Origin: a bacterium
GTDB lineage: Bacteria > Sumerlaeota > Sumerlaeia > SLMS01 > JAHLLQ01
NCBI GenBank assembly: GCA_020444065.1
Contig: JAHLLQ010000004.1
Span: 1-64,000 of the forward strand
Length of the DNA: 64,000 nucleotides
Reading direction: 5' to 3'
Position numbers and translations under genes: made by a program. Shown one piece after another: positions 34,136-42,918 of this stretch (within the stretch, counting starts at the first letter, position 1; each line of letters opens with the position of its first letter). The notes under the pieces were generated by a model. The model did no database searches. It had not been told where the DNA came from and saw only the letters and a list, made by a program, of their open reading frames with translations.

Positions 34136-36244
34136 TCAGTACATGACAAAGCCAGTCTCAGAACTCGGCGTTGGCGTAGGTGTTGGAGTGGGAGTTGGCG
34201 CTGCCGCGTCGTAGTAGAGTTCCACGTACGCTTCGAGATAACCGTCCGCCGGATCGGCGAACTCCGTGATAACGACACCGATGCCATGCGGGGCTGCGCC
34301 GTAAGGGCCATCGCCCGGCGTTGCGGCCGTATCCGTTGTCGCGACCCACGAGTTGCCATTCGTAGCTTCGCGATACGTCGATGCATTCTTCGCGTTCACG
34401 CCGCTGGTATCCGTCGGGCCATCGATCAACGTGTTTGAGCTGTCCCGCAGTTCGAAGATCTCGCCGCCGTTGATCACCATTCCGTTCGAGCCGGTCGAAA
34501 TCGGACCACCATTTACGAAGGTCACTCCTGCGGGCAGCGCGCCCCAGGTGGATTCAAATGAGGTCTGATCCGCATCGCGCGTCATCACCAAATAACCGCC
34601 GGCCTGAATCTTCGTGCCGGACGGGAACGTTGCAGTAATCCCCGCATCTGTCTCCGTCAGAGTCCAACCGCTGATGTCGATTTCCTGCGGCTGCTCGGCG
34701 ATTGTGACGGAGTATTCGCCGGTGTTCGGATTGCGAGCCGTGCGTCCTTCCACATCTTCCGCCTCGACGTGGTAGCTCAATACCTCGCCGACGGCCAGGC
34801 CACTGATCGGCACGGTCGAACGCCACGTGCCATTCGTCGTTGTGCCGGTGACCAATGTCATCTCCAGCGTTCCCGATTGTCCGCCAGTAGCGGAGTACGG
34901 CGCTTTAACCGTCGTACTGTCGATACCGGCATCGGCCGTGATCTGGGCGGTCACGCGAATGTCCTGTCCCACGACGGGAGCGGCAGGATCCAGCCCCGCA
35001 GAAATCACGGGAGCGGACGGCTCGAAGCTGATATAGTAGTCGGCGCCGCTGTCGGGCTCACGACTCATCGTACCGTCGGTGTTTGCTGCTTCGGCATAGT
35101 ACTCGACGCGCGTGCCAGAGGGCTGCGCGGGAATTGAACTGGCCGTGCGCCACGACCCGCTGTTGGCTGTGCCCGACTCGAGTTGAAGAGCAACTTCCGT
35201 GAAATCGCCCGTCGTGCCGATGCGCCAGTAGGCTTTCGCAGTCGCTGCATCGACGCCGATCGTCGAATTGATGTTGGCGACGATATCCGTCGGCATGTCG
35301 AATCGTGGCGTGACCGGATCCGTGCTCAGCGTCAATGATGGCGACGGCGGACCGGCCGGGACCAGGAAATCCTTCACGACGGCCATGTGCTGCATGTTCG
35401 TGGCGCCACTGTCGCCATAGAGGACAGGCGAGACTTCAGACAGCGGTGTGTAAACGCGGCTGTCGAATACGAGACCATTGGTGTAGGTGCTCGACCCGAT
35501 GGTCAGCGGCGTCTTGTAGGCATTCAAGTCCGAGTCGACAAGCACCCAATCGTAGGGCTTCGACCGGGACGCGTTCGTATCGTCATTGCCATTCTGGTCA
35601 GCGGGATGGGGCGTGCCTGTATAGACGACAGAGGAGAGCGTGGAGATACAGGATTCCGAGCGCGAGTCCGTATTGAAGTCGCCGGCGATCACAAGAAAGT
35701 CGCCCGCGGGGACGTTTGCCTGGATATAGTTGCGCAGTGCGATCGCTTCGGAGTTACGAACCCCCGATCCGGACGTCAGCAAGTGAACGCTGATCGCCCA
35801 CAGGTCCGTATCGCCCGGGATGTCGATCTTTGCCCAGGCAAAGTCGCGATTGGAAACCTCTGAGTCGTTCCATTCACCGGATGAAATCATCGGCCAGCGG
35901 CTGATCACGCCGTTCGGGATTTGCTCGTTACCGCCCTCGCGATAGTAGGTGTATTCCGCGCCGAACGTCGATTCCACCCAACCCTGTATCGTCGTGGATG
36001 AATTGTCTCCATAGTTGAATTCCTGGATCATCACAATGTCCGGCTTCAGACCCTTGAAGATGCGAGTTCCCTCGCCGGGATCGTAGCTCTGAAGATTGCC
36101 GCTCGTGATGTTAGCCGCCATCAAGCGGATCCGTTCCTCTGTCGCGCGCTGCTGGGCGAACGAAACACTCGCAACCAGGAGCAGCAGACATGGCAGAATC
36201 ATCCGCCGAACGAAGTTACCAGAAAAACCATTCTCGTGTTTCAT
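34136..36244 (-). CDS. Secreted endonuclease/exonuclease/phosphatase-family protein with Ig-like and lamin-tail domains
   Basis: 702 residues. Start ATG 36244 has AAGGA upstream; a longer in-frame start at 36295 is less likely. Signal peptide ~1-31 ('LLLVASVSFA'). EEP domain ~36-300: metal Glu in 'VMIQEFNYGD', 'AGDFNTDSRS', 'DWVLVDSDL' and final His in 'MQHMAVVKDF'. Two Ig-like regions (~310-500, each with 'V.YYAEA' or 'SYHVEAED'), a lamin-tail domain (~520-640, 'ISGWTLTETDAG', 'EIFELRD'), then a (PT)n linker and terminal GFVMY. It could release phosphate or nucleotides from extracellular DNA or phosphoesters, which fits its position after the Pho operon. Confidence 0.85.
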   Translation of the reverse strand: MKHENGFSGNFVRRMILPCLLLLVASVSFAQQRATEERIRLMAANITSGNLQSYDPGEGTRIFKGLKPDIVMIQEFNYGDNSSTTIQGWVESTFGAEYTYYREGGNEQIPNGVISRWPMISSGEWNDSEVSNRDFAWAKIDIPGDTDLWAISVHLLTSGSGVRNSEAIALRNYIQANVPAGDFLVIAGDFNTDSRSESCISTLSSVVYTGTPHPADQNGNDDTNASRSKPYDWVLVDSDLNAYKTPLTIGSSTYTNGLVFDSRVYTPLSEVSPVLYGDSGATNMQHMAVVKDFLVPAGPPSPSLTLSTDPVTPRFDMPTDIVANINSTIGVDAATAKAYWRIGTTGDFTEVALQLESGTANSGSWRTASSIPAQPSGTRVEYYAEAANTDGTMSREPDSGADYYISFEPSAPVISAGLDPAAPVVGQDIRVTAQITADAGIDSTTVKAPYSATGGQSGTLEMTLVTGTTTNGTWRSTVPISGLAVGEVLSYHVEAEDVEGRTARNPNTGEYSVTIAEQPQEIDISGWTLTETDAGITATFPSGTKIQAGGYLVMTRDADQTSFESTWGALPAGVTFVNGGPISTGSNGMVINGGEIFELRDSSNTLIDGPTDTSGVNAKNASTYREATNGNSWVATTDTAATPGDGPYGAAPHGIGVVITEFADPADGYLEAYVELYYDAAAPTPTPTPTPTPSSETGFVMY

Positions 36245-36358
36245 GAAGACATCCTTGGTGATTGTAAAGAGGGCGCGGAGATTCACCCCACCCAAGCAAA
36301 CCGCACACTGTGCTCAAACGCTGAGTGGCTGTAAAGGAAAGAACGTGCAAAAATCCGG

Positions 36359-37633
36359 TCAGGAATCCTCGGTCCCATCCGAGTCCCATTGGCCCGGCGC
36401 CCGCACGAGGGCGCCGATTTCGGAGGTCCGTTCGCCGCGGATCTGGATCGAGTAACCCCGGATGTGGGCGTCCAGATAATCGAAGTTCTGGTTTGGGGGT
36501 GTGAAACCGACGGACATGCTGTATCGACCCGGCAGAATCGGGAAGTTCTCCATCTCGGCGGTGGCCTCGTACTTCCCAGGCTCCAGGTTGCGCAGATCGA
36601 GGCCCTGGAGGTCGGAGCGCTGGTAGGCGACGCGTTGGCCGCCCGTCCCGCCGTACCCGATATGGATGTTCATGTCCTCCAGCGGCTCCATCACCGTGAA
36701 GTGAAACCGCATCAGGACTTTCTCGCCGGGTGAAAAAGCACGGCGGGGTTCGCCGGATTCGTCGAGGATTTCAAACTTGTCGATCCGAGCCTTCCGAGGT
36801 GTGACGCGCATGGTGTTCAGTGCCGTCGACAGCCGGATAGAGCGTTGAATATCCTGCTCTTCCACCTCCTTGGGGTCCTGGTGGACCTGACCTTGGAAGC
36901 GCTCGATGTACTTCTCCAGGACATCTTCGGCTGGGCCCCAGGCCACCGTGTCTCCCTGGTCTAGCCAGAGGATTCGTTCGGCGATCAGCTCGACGTGTTC
37001 GATCACATGGCTGACGAAGAGGATCGTCTTTCCATGCCGGCGGAGTTGGGCGATCTTCTGCAGGCATTTTTCCTGAAACGCCACGTCGCCGACGGCCAGG
37101 ACTTCGTCGATCAGCAGGATGTCCGCGTCCGAGAAGACGGCCAGTGCAAACCCAAGCCTGACGACCATGCCGCTGGAGTAGCGCTTCATGGGCGTGTGGA
37201 TGAACGGGCCAAGTTCGCAAAATTCAAGGATCTGTGGCAGGCGCTCCATCACGCGCTCGCGCGGCATGCCGAGAATGCCGCCCTGAAGGAAGATGTTCTC
37301 CATGCCGGTCAACTCGGGCTGAAAGCCGGCGCCGAGCTCCAGCAGGGCCGCGACGCGGCCATTCAGCTCAATCTCGCCGCCCGTCGGCTCCGAAATGCCC
37401 GAGATCAGCTTCAGCAGCGTGGACTTCCCCGAGCCGTTGCCGCCGATGATCGCCACGGATTCGCCGCGGCCGACTTCGAAGGACACATCGCGTAATGCCA
37501 CGTGCTCGACCTTCTCGTCCGTAGCGAACAGTCCCTTCAGAACCATCTCCTTCAGCGTGGTTGCCTGGGAAGCATAGACTTCAAACGTCTTGTTGACGTT
37601 GGCGACGCGCAGCATCGGGGCGGATTCGGTCAT
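36359..37633 (-). CDS. Wzt-like polysaccharide ABC transporter ATPase with C-terminal carbohydrate-binding domain
   Basis: 424 residues from ATG 37633 (start of homology; the frame is open upstream across rsmA). ABC domain ~1-250: Walker A 'GGNGSGKST', signature 'YSSGMVVRLGFALA', Walker B 'ILLIDEVLAVGD', H-loop 'VSHVIEH'. The C-terminal ~150 residues match the Wzt-C/TagH sandwich that recognises a terminal cap on O-antigen ('FEILDESGEPRRAFSPGEKV'). Such ATPases work with a Wzm permease, none of which is encoded in the window. Overlaps the end of rsmA by 4 nt on the same strand. Confidence 0.9.
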   Translation of the reverse strand: MTESAPMLRVANVNKTFEVYASQATTLKEMVLKGLFATDEKVEHVALRDVSFEVGRGESVAIIGGNGSGKSTLLKLISGISEPTGGEIELNGRVAALLELGAGFQPELTGMENIFLQGGILGMPRERVMERLPQILEFCELGPFIHTPMKRYSSGMVVRLGFALAVFSDADILLIDEVLAVGDVAFQEKCLQKIAQLRRHGKTILFVSHVIEHVELIAERILWLDQGDTVAWGPAEDVLEKYIERFQGQVHQDPKEVEEQDIQRSIRLSTALNTMRVTPRKARIDKFEILDESGEPRRAFSPGEKVLMRFHFTVMEPLEDMNIHIGYGGTGGQRVAYQRSDLQGLDLRNLEPGKYEATAEMENFPILPGRYSMSVGFTPPNQNFDYLDAHIRGYSIQIRGERTSEIGALVRAPGQWDSDGTEDS

Positions 37634-38496
37634 GGGCGGAGCGCCTCCTCGAGGCGGAGGAAGTCCTCCAGCGACAGATGCTCGGGGCGGCGTTTCGGGT
37701 CGATGCCCGCGGCTGTCAATGCGGCCTCTGCGGCAGGGCGATCCGGGGCCATGCCGCTCATCGCCAGGCAATTCGCCATCGTCTTGCGCCGGTGTCGGAA
37801 TGACGCGGTCACGACATCGAACACGCGGTCCCGATGCGCCAGATCGGTCAGCAACTTCTCCTTCCGAGGGGTCAGGACCACCACGGCGGAATGAACCTTC
37901 GGTGGCGGGAAGAAATCCTCGGGCGGCAGGCGAAGAACGATCTCCGCATCATACAGGTAGGCCACCTTGTAGGTCAGCGCGCTGGCCTCGCGGGTGCCGG
38001 CGCCGGCGACGAGGCGCTCGGCGACTTCACGCTGGATCATGATGACGATCCGCTCCCACTCGATCGAGCTCTCAACCAGCCGGAACAGGATCGGTGCTGT
38101 GATCTGGTAGGGCAGATTGCCGACCGCGACACGTCGCGTCTGCGGATAGCGCGCTGTCAAATCGTTCATATCGACCTTTAGAAAGTCCCCATGGACGAAA
38201 TCCAGATTTGGGAAATAGTGCGTCAAGGAATTATGCCAGACGGTGAATGCAGGATCGATCTCCACGGAGGTGACCTGGCCGGCGCGCCGGGCCAATTCCA
38301 CCGTGAGGTTCCCCAATCCCGCGCCGATTTCGAGAGCCAGATGCTCGTCCGTCAAGTCGCACGCCATGGCAATGGCCTCGCACCGCTCCGGCCTGACCAG
38401 AAAGTGCTGGCTTTTTCCCTTGGTCAGCCAGATGCCGAGGTCCTTCAGCAGCGGGCGAATGGGTGGGAAGACGAAGTCGGGGGGACCCTCAGGCAT
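37630..38496 (-). CDS. rsmA: 16S rRNA dimethyladenosine transferase
   Basis: 288 residues; SAM-dependent dimethylation of the two adenosines in the 16S 3' hairpin (KsgA). Motif I 'LEIGAGLGNLT' (~55-65), 'VEIDPAF', motif IV 'VGNLPYQITAPIL' (NLPY) and the C-terminal helical domain 'PPPKVHSAVV'. ATG 38496 overlaps the pdxA stop by 8 nt. Its own stop overlaps the wzt-like start. Confidence 0.95.
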   Translation of the reverse strand: MPEGPPDFVFPPIRPLLKDLGIWLTKGKSQHFLVRPERCEAIAMACDLTDEHLALEIGAGLGNLTVELARRAGQVTSVEIDPAFTVWHNSLTHYFPNLDFVHGDFLKVDMNDLTARYPQTRRVAVGNLPYQITAPILFRLVESSIEWERIVIMIQREVAERLVAGAGTREASALTYKVAYLYDAEIVLRLPPEDFFPPPKVHSAVVVLTPRKEKLLTDLAHRDRVFDVVTASFRHRRKTMANCLAMSGMAPDRPAAEAALTAAGIDPKRRPEHLSLEDFLRLEEALRP

Positions 38497-39496
38497 TCTT
38501 CCTCCTCGCGACAGCCAACTCGACAGCCATTTCGATGGCTGATGTCACGCTATCGTGCTTGGCAACGCCCTCGCCTGCGATGTTGAAGGCGGTCCCATGA
38601 TCCGGAGAGGTGCGGACCATTGGTAAACCAGCGGTTATGTTGACCCCTGAATCGAAGGCGAGTGTTTTGACTGCGACCAGGCCCTGGTCGTGATACATCG
38701 CCAAGACGCCATCATACTGCCCGGATAGCGCCTGGTGGAAGATTGTGTCTGCCGGGAATGGGCCGTCTAGTTTAAAACCATGACGCTCTGCTTCCTTTAT
38801 CCCCGGCAGGATCGCATCTTCCTCATCCGTTCCAAACATCCCACCCTCGCCGGCGTGCGGATTCAAGCCGCAGACCGCGATTCTCGGCTCGCGATCCAGC
38901 AGAAGCTTTAGGAATTCGGCAAAGATTCGCCCTCGCTGCGCAACCAGCTCAGGGGTGACAAGCTCAGGAACGCGACGCAGGGGCACGTGAATCGTCACCA
39001 GGCCGACACGCAGGCCGCCTCCGGCCAGTACCATCACCACTTCGTCGGTGCCCGTCAGCTCGCGGAGCATCTCTGTGTGGCCGGGGAATGGGGAGTGGTT
39101 GGCCTTCAGACCTTCTTTAGAAATTGGGGCCGTGACAATGCCGTCAAGGCTTCCAGCAAGACAGAGCTCGACGCCTCGGCGGATCGCCCCTTCGGCTACG
39201 GCGCCATGCCGGGCGTTTGTGCGCCCGATCTGCAGTGCGTCCGATTGCCCGGGGTCCAAGGTGCGGAAGTAGCAGGCCCTCTCCATGGCGGTCCGGATCG
39301 ACTGGCCCAACTCCGGGTCGATGGATCCCAGCAGGCCGGCGTGGTATCCCCACAGCTCGCGTGGCCCGATGAGCGAGAATTCCACGCCTGGGCGATTCCA
39401 GTGGGCGAGCGCCTTGAGCGCAACCTCGGGGCCGATACCGCCGGGATCGCCGATTGTCAGCCCGATTTGAACAGGATTGCTTGCATCCGGACTCAT
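38489..39496 (-). CDS. pdxA: 4-hydroxythreonine-4-phosphate dehydrogenase
   Basis: 335 residues; vitamin B6 synthesis (DXP-dependent route). 'GLTIGDPGGIGPEV' at the N-terminus, 'TAPISKEGLK', metal His in 'FPGHTEM', 'GLNPHAGEGG' and 'MYHDQGL' are the family's substrate and metal motifs. It sits 20 nt after hslU and overlaps rsmA; the pdxA-rsmA order is also common in enterobacteria. Confidence 0.96.
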   Translation of the reverse strand: MSPDASNPVQIGLTIGDPGGIGPEVALKALAHWNRPGVEFSLIGPRELWGYHAGLLGSIDPELGQSIRTAMERACYFRTLDPGQSDALQIGRTNARHGAVAEGAIRRGVELCLAGSLDGIVTAPISKEGLKANHSPFPGHTEMLRELTGTDEVVMVLAGGGLRVGLVTIHVPLRRVPELVTPELVAQRGRIFAEFLKLLLDREPRIAVCGLNPHAGEGGMFGTDEEDAILPGIKEAERHGFKLDGPFPADTIFHQALSGQYDGVLAMYHDQGLVAVKTLAFDSGVNITAGLPMVRTSPDHGTAFNIAGEGVAKHDSVTSAIEMAVELAVARRKNA

Positions 39497-39516
39497 GTCC
39501 GTCGTCTCGGTCGATT

Positions 39517-40953
39517 CTACAGGATGTAGCGGCTCAAGTCTTCGTTCTTCAGCACTTCATCGAGAGACTGCTGGACAAAGCCGCGGTTGATGACGATTCG
39601 CCCCTGGCCCATATCCGGCGCCTCGAAGCTCACGTCTTCCAGAATCTTCTCCAGAATCGTGTGGAGGCGTCGAGCGCCAATGTTCTCCGTGGACGAATTG
39701 ACGTGTGCCGCGATGCGGGCGATCTCGTCGATCCCGTCGTCTTCCCAGACCAACTCGACCCCCTCGGTCTGCAGCAGTTCCGTGTACTGCAGGGTCAGGG
39801 CGTTCTCCGGCTCTGTCAGAATCCTGCGGAAATCCGACTGCGTCAAGGGGATGAGCTCGACGCGCAGCGGGAAGCGGCCCTGCAACTCGGGGATCAGGTC
39901 GCTCGGCTTGGCCACGTGGAACGCGCCGGCGGCGATGAAGAGGATATGTTCGGTCGTGACCATGCCATGCTTGGTCATGATCGTGGAGCCTTCGACGATT
40001 GGCAGGATGTCGCGCTGCACGCCTTCGCGGGAAACGTCCGGCCCGCGGCCTTCGATGCTACGGCCCGCCACCTTGTCGAACTCGTCGATGAAGATGATGC
40101 CCTCCTGCTGGGCGCGTTCGAGGGCCTCGAGCTTGATCTTCTCCATGTCCAGCAGCGAGTCGATCTCCTCCTCCATCAGAACCTTGCGAGCCTCGGCGAT
40201 GCGCAGCTTGGCCTGCTTGCTCTTCTTCGGGACGAACTTGTCCATCAGGCCCTGCAACTGCTCCATGCCCATCATGTCCATGCCGCCGCCCCCCGGACCG
40301 CCCATCATGCCGAAGGGCATTTGCCCCCTCTCCGTCACAGTCACTTCGACTTCGCGATCGTCGAGAACGCCCTGGATCAACTGGCCCATCAACTTCTCGC
40401 GCCGCCGCCACCAGACGTAGGACGCGTGGCTCTCCTCCGACTCTTCGCCTTTCAGCTTGGGCAGGACATACTCCACCTTTGGACGACCGTCCTTGCGTGT
40501 CACTTCCTTGCGCACATCGCTGGGCACCGGCATCAGCAGATCCATCAGCCGGTTGTTCACGACGTGCTCCAGGCAGACGCGCATGTCCTCGACCTTCTCG
40601 TCGCGAACCATCTTGATGGCGTTCTCGACCAGGTCGCGGACCATGGACTCGACGTCCCGGCCGACATAGCCGACCTCGGTGTACTTGGTGGCCTCGACCT
40701 TGACGAACGGCGCCCGCGCCAGGCGCGCCAATCGCCGGGCGATCTCGGTCTTGCCGATGCCCGTCGGTCCCATCATCAGGATATTCTTTGGGGAGACTTC
40801 GTCGCGCAGGGAATCCGGCAACTGGCGCCGCCGGGCGCGATTTCGCAGTGCGATCGCCACCACGCGCTTCGCCCGTTCCTGGCTGATGATGTACTTGTCC
40901 AGTTCCGCAACAATCTGGCGTGGAGTGAGTTCGCTATCGAGGAATCGTGACAC
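39517..40953 (-). CDS. hslU: HslU ATPase of the HslUV protease
   Basis: 478 residues from GTG 40953, chosen because GGGAGG lies 8 nt upstream and homology begins at 'ELTPRQIVAELDKYIISQ'; an upstream in-frame ATG (41046) would add 31 unrelated residues. AAA+ domain with Walker A 'GPTGIGKTE', 'GYVGRDVESMVRDL', an intermediate I-domain (~115-240, Gly/Met-rich 'MGGPGGGGMD'), Walker B 'IIFIDEFDKVA' and the C-terminal 'LSRYIL' that docks into HslV. hslV, usually directly upstream, is absent here. Confidence 0.95.
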   Translation of the reverse strand: MSRFLDSELTPRQIVAELDKYIISQERAKRVVAIALRNRARRRQLPDSLRDEVSPKNILMMGPTGIGKTEIARRLARLARAPFVKVEATKYTEVGYVGRDVESMVRDLVENAIKMVRDEKVEDMRVCLEHVVNNRLMDLLMPVPSDVRKEVTRKDGRPKVEYVLPKLKGEESEESHASYVWWRRREKLMGQLIQGVLDDREVEVTVTERGQMPFGMMGGPGGGGMDMMGMEQLQGLMDKFVPKKSKQAKLRIAEARKVLMEEEIDSLLDMEKIKLEALERAQQEGIIFIDEFDKVAGRSIEGRGPDVSREGVQRDILPIVEGSTIMTKHGMVTTEHILFIAAGAFHVAKPSDLIPELQGRFPLRVELIPLTQSDFRRILTEPENALTLQYTELLQTEGVELVWEDDGIDEIARIAAHVNSSTENIGARRLHTILEKILEDVSFEAPDMGQGRIVINRGFVQQSLDEVLKNEDLSRYIL

Positions 40954-41098
40954 AGTTGGAGCCTCCCGGTTCGCATTGGTCCCAAATGTAGCGCCCGGAG
41001 TGCCAACGCGGCCCCAAAAAGCCGTGGAATTCGCAACACGGATCAAGCATTCTCCCCCGTTGTGTGCCAGTCTCCCGTCACTACTCAGGGAGTGAGCC

Positions 41099-41980
41099 GT
41101 GAGAACAACGACATGGCAGGACTATCAGGATCGGATTCTCGCCGTCCTCAATCACATCCAGCAAAACCTGGATGAGGATCTGGGGTGGCGGGATCTCGCC
41201 CGGATCGCCCACTTCTCGCCCCACCACTTCCACCGGATCTTCAGTGGGATGGTGGGGGAGAGCATCGGCGAGCACATCCGGCGAATCCGCCTGGAGCGCG
41301 CCGCGTATCGCCTTCTGTCGACGCACCAGTCGGTCACCGTGATTGCCTTCGATGCCGGATTCGAAACGCACGAGTCCTTCACGAGGGCATTCCGCGACTG
41401 GTTCGGGATGGCGCCGAGCAGCTACCGCCGCACCCCGTCGCCGCCCCAGCCGAGACAGGTCCCGACCATCATCCACTACCAGCCCGCCGGCGTTCTCCAC
41501 GGATTCACTCCGATCATCTCGGGAGGAACGAAAATGGAAGTCTCAATCGTCGAAATCCCGCGCATGCGCGTTGCCTGCATGCGCCACACCGGCCCCGGGC
41601 CCGATTGCGGTCCCGTCGTCGACAGCCTGGACAAGTGGGCCCGCCGCCGCGGACTCGTGAACAACAAGACCGTCTTCGTCGGCGTTTCCTATGGGCCGAT
41701 CAACTACGACGCATGTGTGACTGTGGATGAGAAGTTTGAGCCGAGCGCAGACGACGAAGGCGTTGAGATTCAGGAGATCGGCGGGGGCGAGTACGCCCGC
41801 GTCCTCCACGAGGGGCCGCTTGAGCGCCTCGGCGAGACCTACGCGTACATCATCGGCCAGTGGGCGCCTCACAGCGGGCGAGAGCTGGCCCACCGGCCAT
41901 GCCTCGAATTTCCGAAGAACGACCCGAGCAGCACGCCCCCGGAGGACATTCGGATGGAGATCTGCGTGGCGCTGGAATGA
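41099..41980 (+). CDS. AraC-family regulator with GyrI-like effector domain
   Basis: 293 residues from GTG 41099 (GGGAGTG just upstream). The N-terminal AraC double helix-turn-helix covers ~8-105 ('LARIAHFSPHHFHRIFSGMVGES', 'FDAGFETHESFTRAFRDWFGMAPS', read in parts). The C-terminal GyrI/SOUL-like small-molecule-binding domain covers ~140-293 ('VEIPRMRVACMRHTGP', 'YARVLHEGPLERL'). Rob/SAV2555-type layout, usually sensing hydrophobic cations or drugs. No obvious target gene adjoins it. Confidence 0.9.
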   Translation: MRTTTWQDYQDRILAVLNHIQQNLDEDLGWRDLARIAHFSPHHFHRIFSGMVGESIGEHIRRIRLERAAYRLLSTHQSVTVIAFDAGFETHESFTRAFRDWFGMAPSSYRRTPSPPQPRQVPTIIHYQPAGVLHGFTPIISGGTKMEVSIVEIPRMRVACMRHTGPGPDCGPVVDSLDKWARRRGLVNNKTVFVGVSYGPINYDACVTVDEKFEPSADDEGVEIQEIGGGEYARVLHEGPLERLGETYAYIIGQWAPHSGRELAHRPCLEFPKNDPSSTPPEDIRMEICVALE

Positions 41981-41986
41981 GGGGGA

Positions 41987-42535
41987 TCAGGCGTGTTCGA
42001 AGACGATAGACTGCGCCAGTTGATCGGCCGTCTGCCGATCGACCAGGCGTGCGACCAGCGCCAGCCCGAAGTCCACGGCGGTTCCGACGCCGCGGCTCGT
42101 GATGAAATTGCCATCCTCGACAACCGGCTCTCGCACGACCGTGGCGCCGGCCATGGCGCCTTCACACTTCGGAAAGCACGTCGCCCGTCGGTCTTCGAGC
42201 AATCCCGCCGCGGCAAGCACTGTTGGCGCGGCACAGATCGCCGCGACCACGCGGCTGGCCGCCGCCTGTCGCCGAAGCAAGTCATGCAACCCCGGGACAT
42301 CGTTCAGTTTGGCTGCGCCCGGACCGCCGGGAAGAACCACGGCGTCGAACTCGCCCTCCTGAACATCCGCAAAGATGGCGTCCGTTTGAACCTGGATGTC
42401 GTGGGAACCCGTGGCGGTCTGCTTTCCGATGCCCGCCGTGGTCACGTCGATCCCGCCACGGCGCATCAGATCGATCGCAGCGATCGCTTCCACTTCCTCA
42501 AAGCCATCGATCAGTGGAACCAGGGCGGTGGGCAT
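41987..42535 (-). CDS. DJ-1/PfpI family protein
   Basis: 182 residues, the size of DJ-1/YajL. Acidic 'DGFEEVEAIA' (conserved Glu), oxidation-prone nucleophile Cys in 'VAAICAAPTVLA' (about residue 101) and 'VTSRG'-like 'ITSRGVGTAVDF'. Members act as redox-sensitive chaperones or glyoxalase/deglycase enzymes; which applies here is open. Convergent with the AraC/GyrI gene (6-nt gap). Confidence 0.9.
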   Translation of the reverse strand: MPTALVPLIDGFEEVEAIAAIDLMRRGGIDVTTAGIGKQTATGSHDIQVQTDAIFADVQEGEFDAVVLPGGPGAAKLNDVPGLHDLLRRQAAASRVVAAICAAPTVLAAAGLLEDRRATCFPKCEGAMAGATVVREPVVEDGNFITSRGVGTAVDFGLALVARLVDRQTADQLAQSIVFEHA

Positions 42536-42559
42536 GGCGATCTCCTGCGAAATTGGAAC

Positions 42560-42787
42560 TCAGTAAATCGGGTAGGTGACGTCGGCAGGTGGAACGTAGC
42601 GCTCCGGCGCGGCTGGCTTCTTCTCGACGCGGGCCCTGCGGCCGTCGCCGGGCAGACCCTCGTAGGCGTAGACGTAAGCTCGCATGCTGCCCTGCACGAC
42701 GAAGGAGAACAGGACAAGGCCGAGAATCAGATAGACGATGGCTCGCCCGGGCGGACCGGTCAGGTTGCGCTTCATCTTGTTCGTCAC
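42560..42787 (-). CDS. Small single-pass membrane protein of unknown function
   Basis: 75 residues from GTG 42787, supported by AAGGAG 6 nt upstream; a Met lies at codon 5. A basic N-terminus is followed by one hydrophobic helix (~16-35, 'AIVYLILGLVLFSFVVQ'), then a Pro/Arg-rich tail expected outside the cytoplasm and ending in TYPIY. No family recognised. It lies 24 nt upstream of the DJ-1 gene on the same strand. Its last four residues fit the aromatic-x-aliphatic-Tyr ending seen on three secreted proteins. Confidence 0.65.
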   Translation of the reverse strand: MTNKMKRNLTGPPGRAIVYLILGLVLFSFVVQGSMRAYVYAYEGLPGDGRRARVEKKPAAPERYVPPADVTYPIY

Positions 42788-42918
42788 GGCGGGCTCCTTC
42801 GGCAGGGTCCGCTGATTGTGCGAATCCGCGCGGGCAAGGGCAAGGGCGGAGTGGGGCGGGGCGCCGCGCCAGATTCTCTTTGCGCCCGGCGGGCCTCGCG
42901 GCGTTGCGTGTGGGGGCT

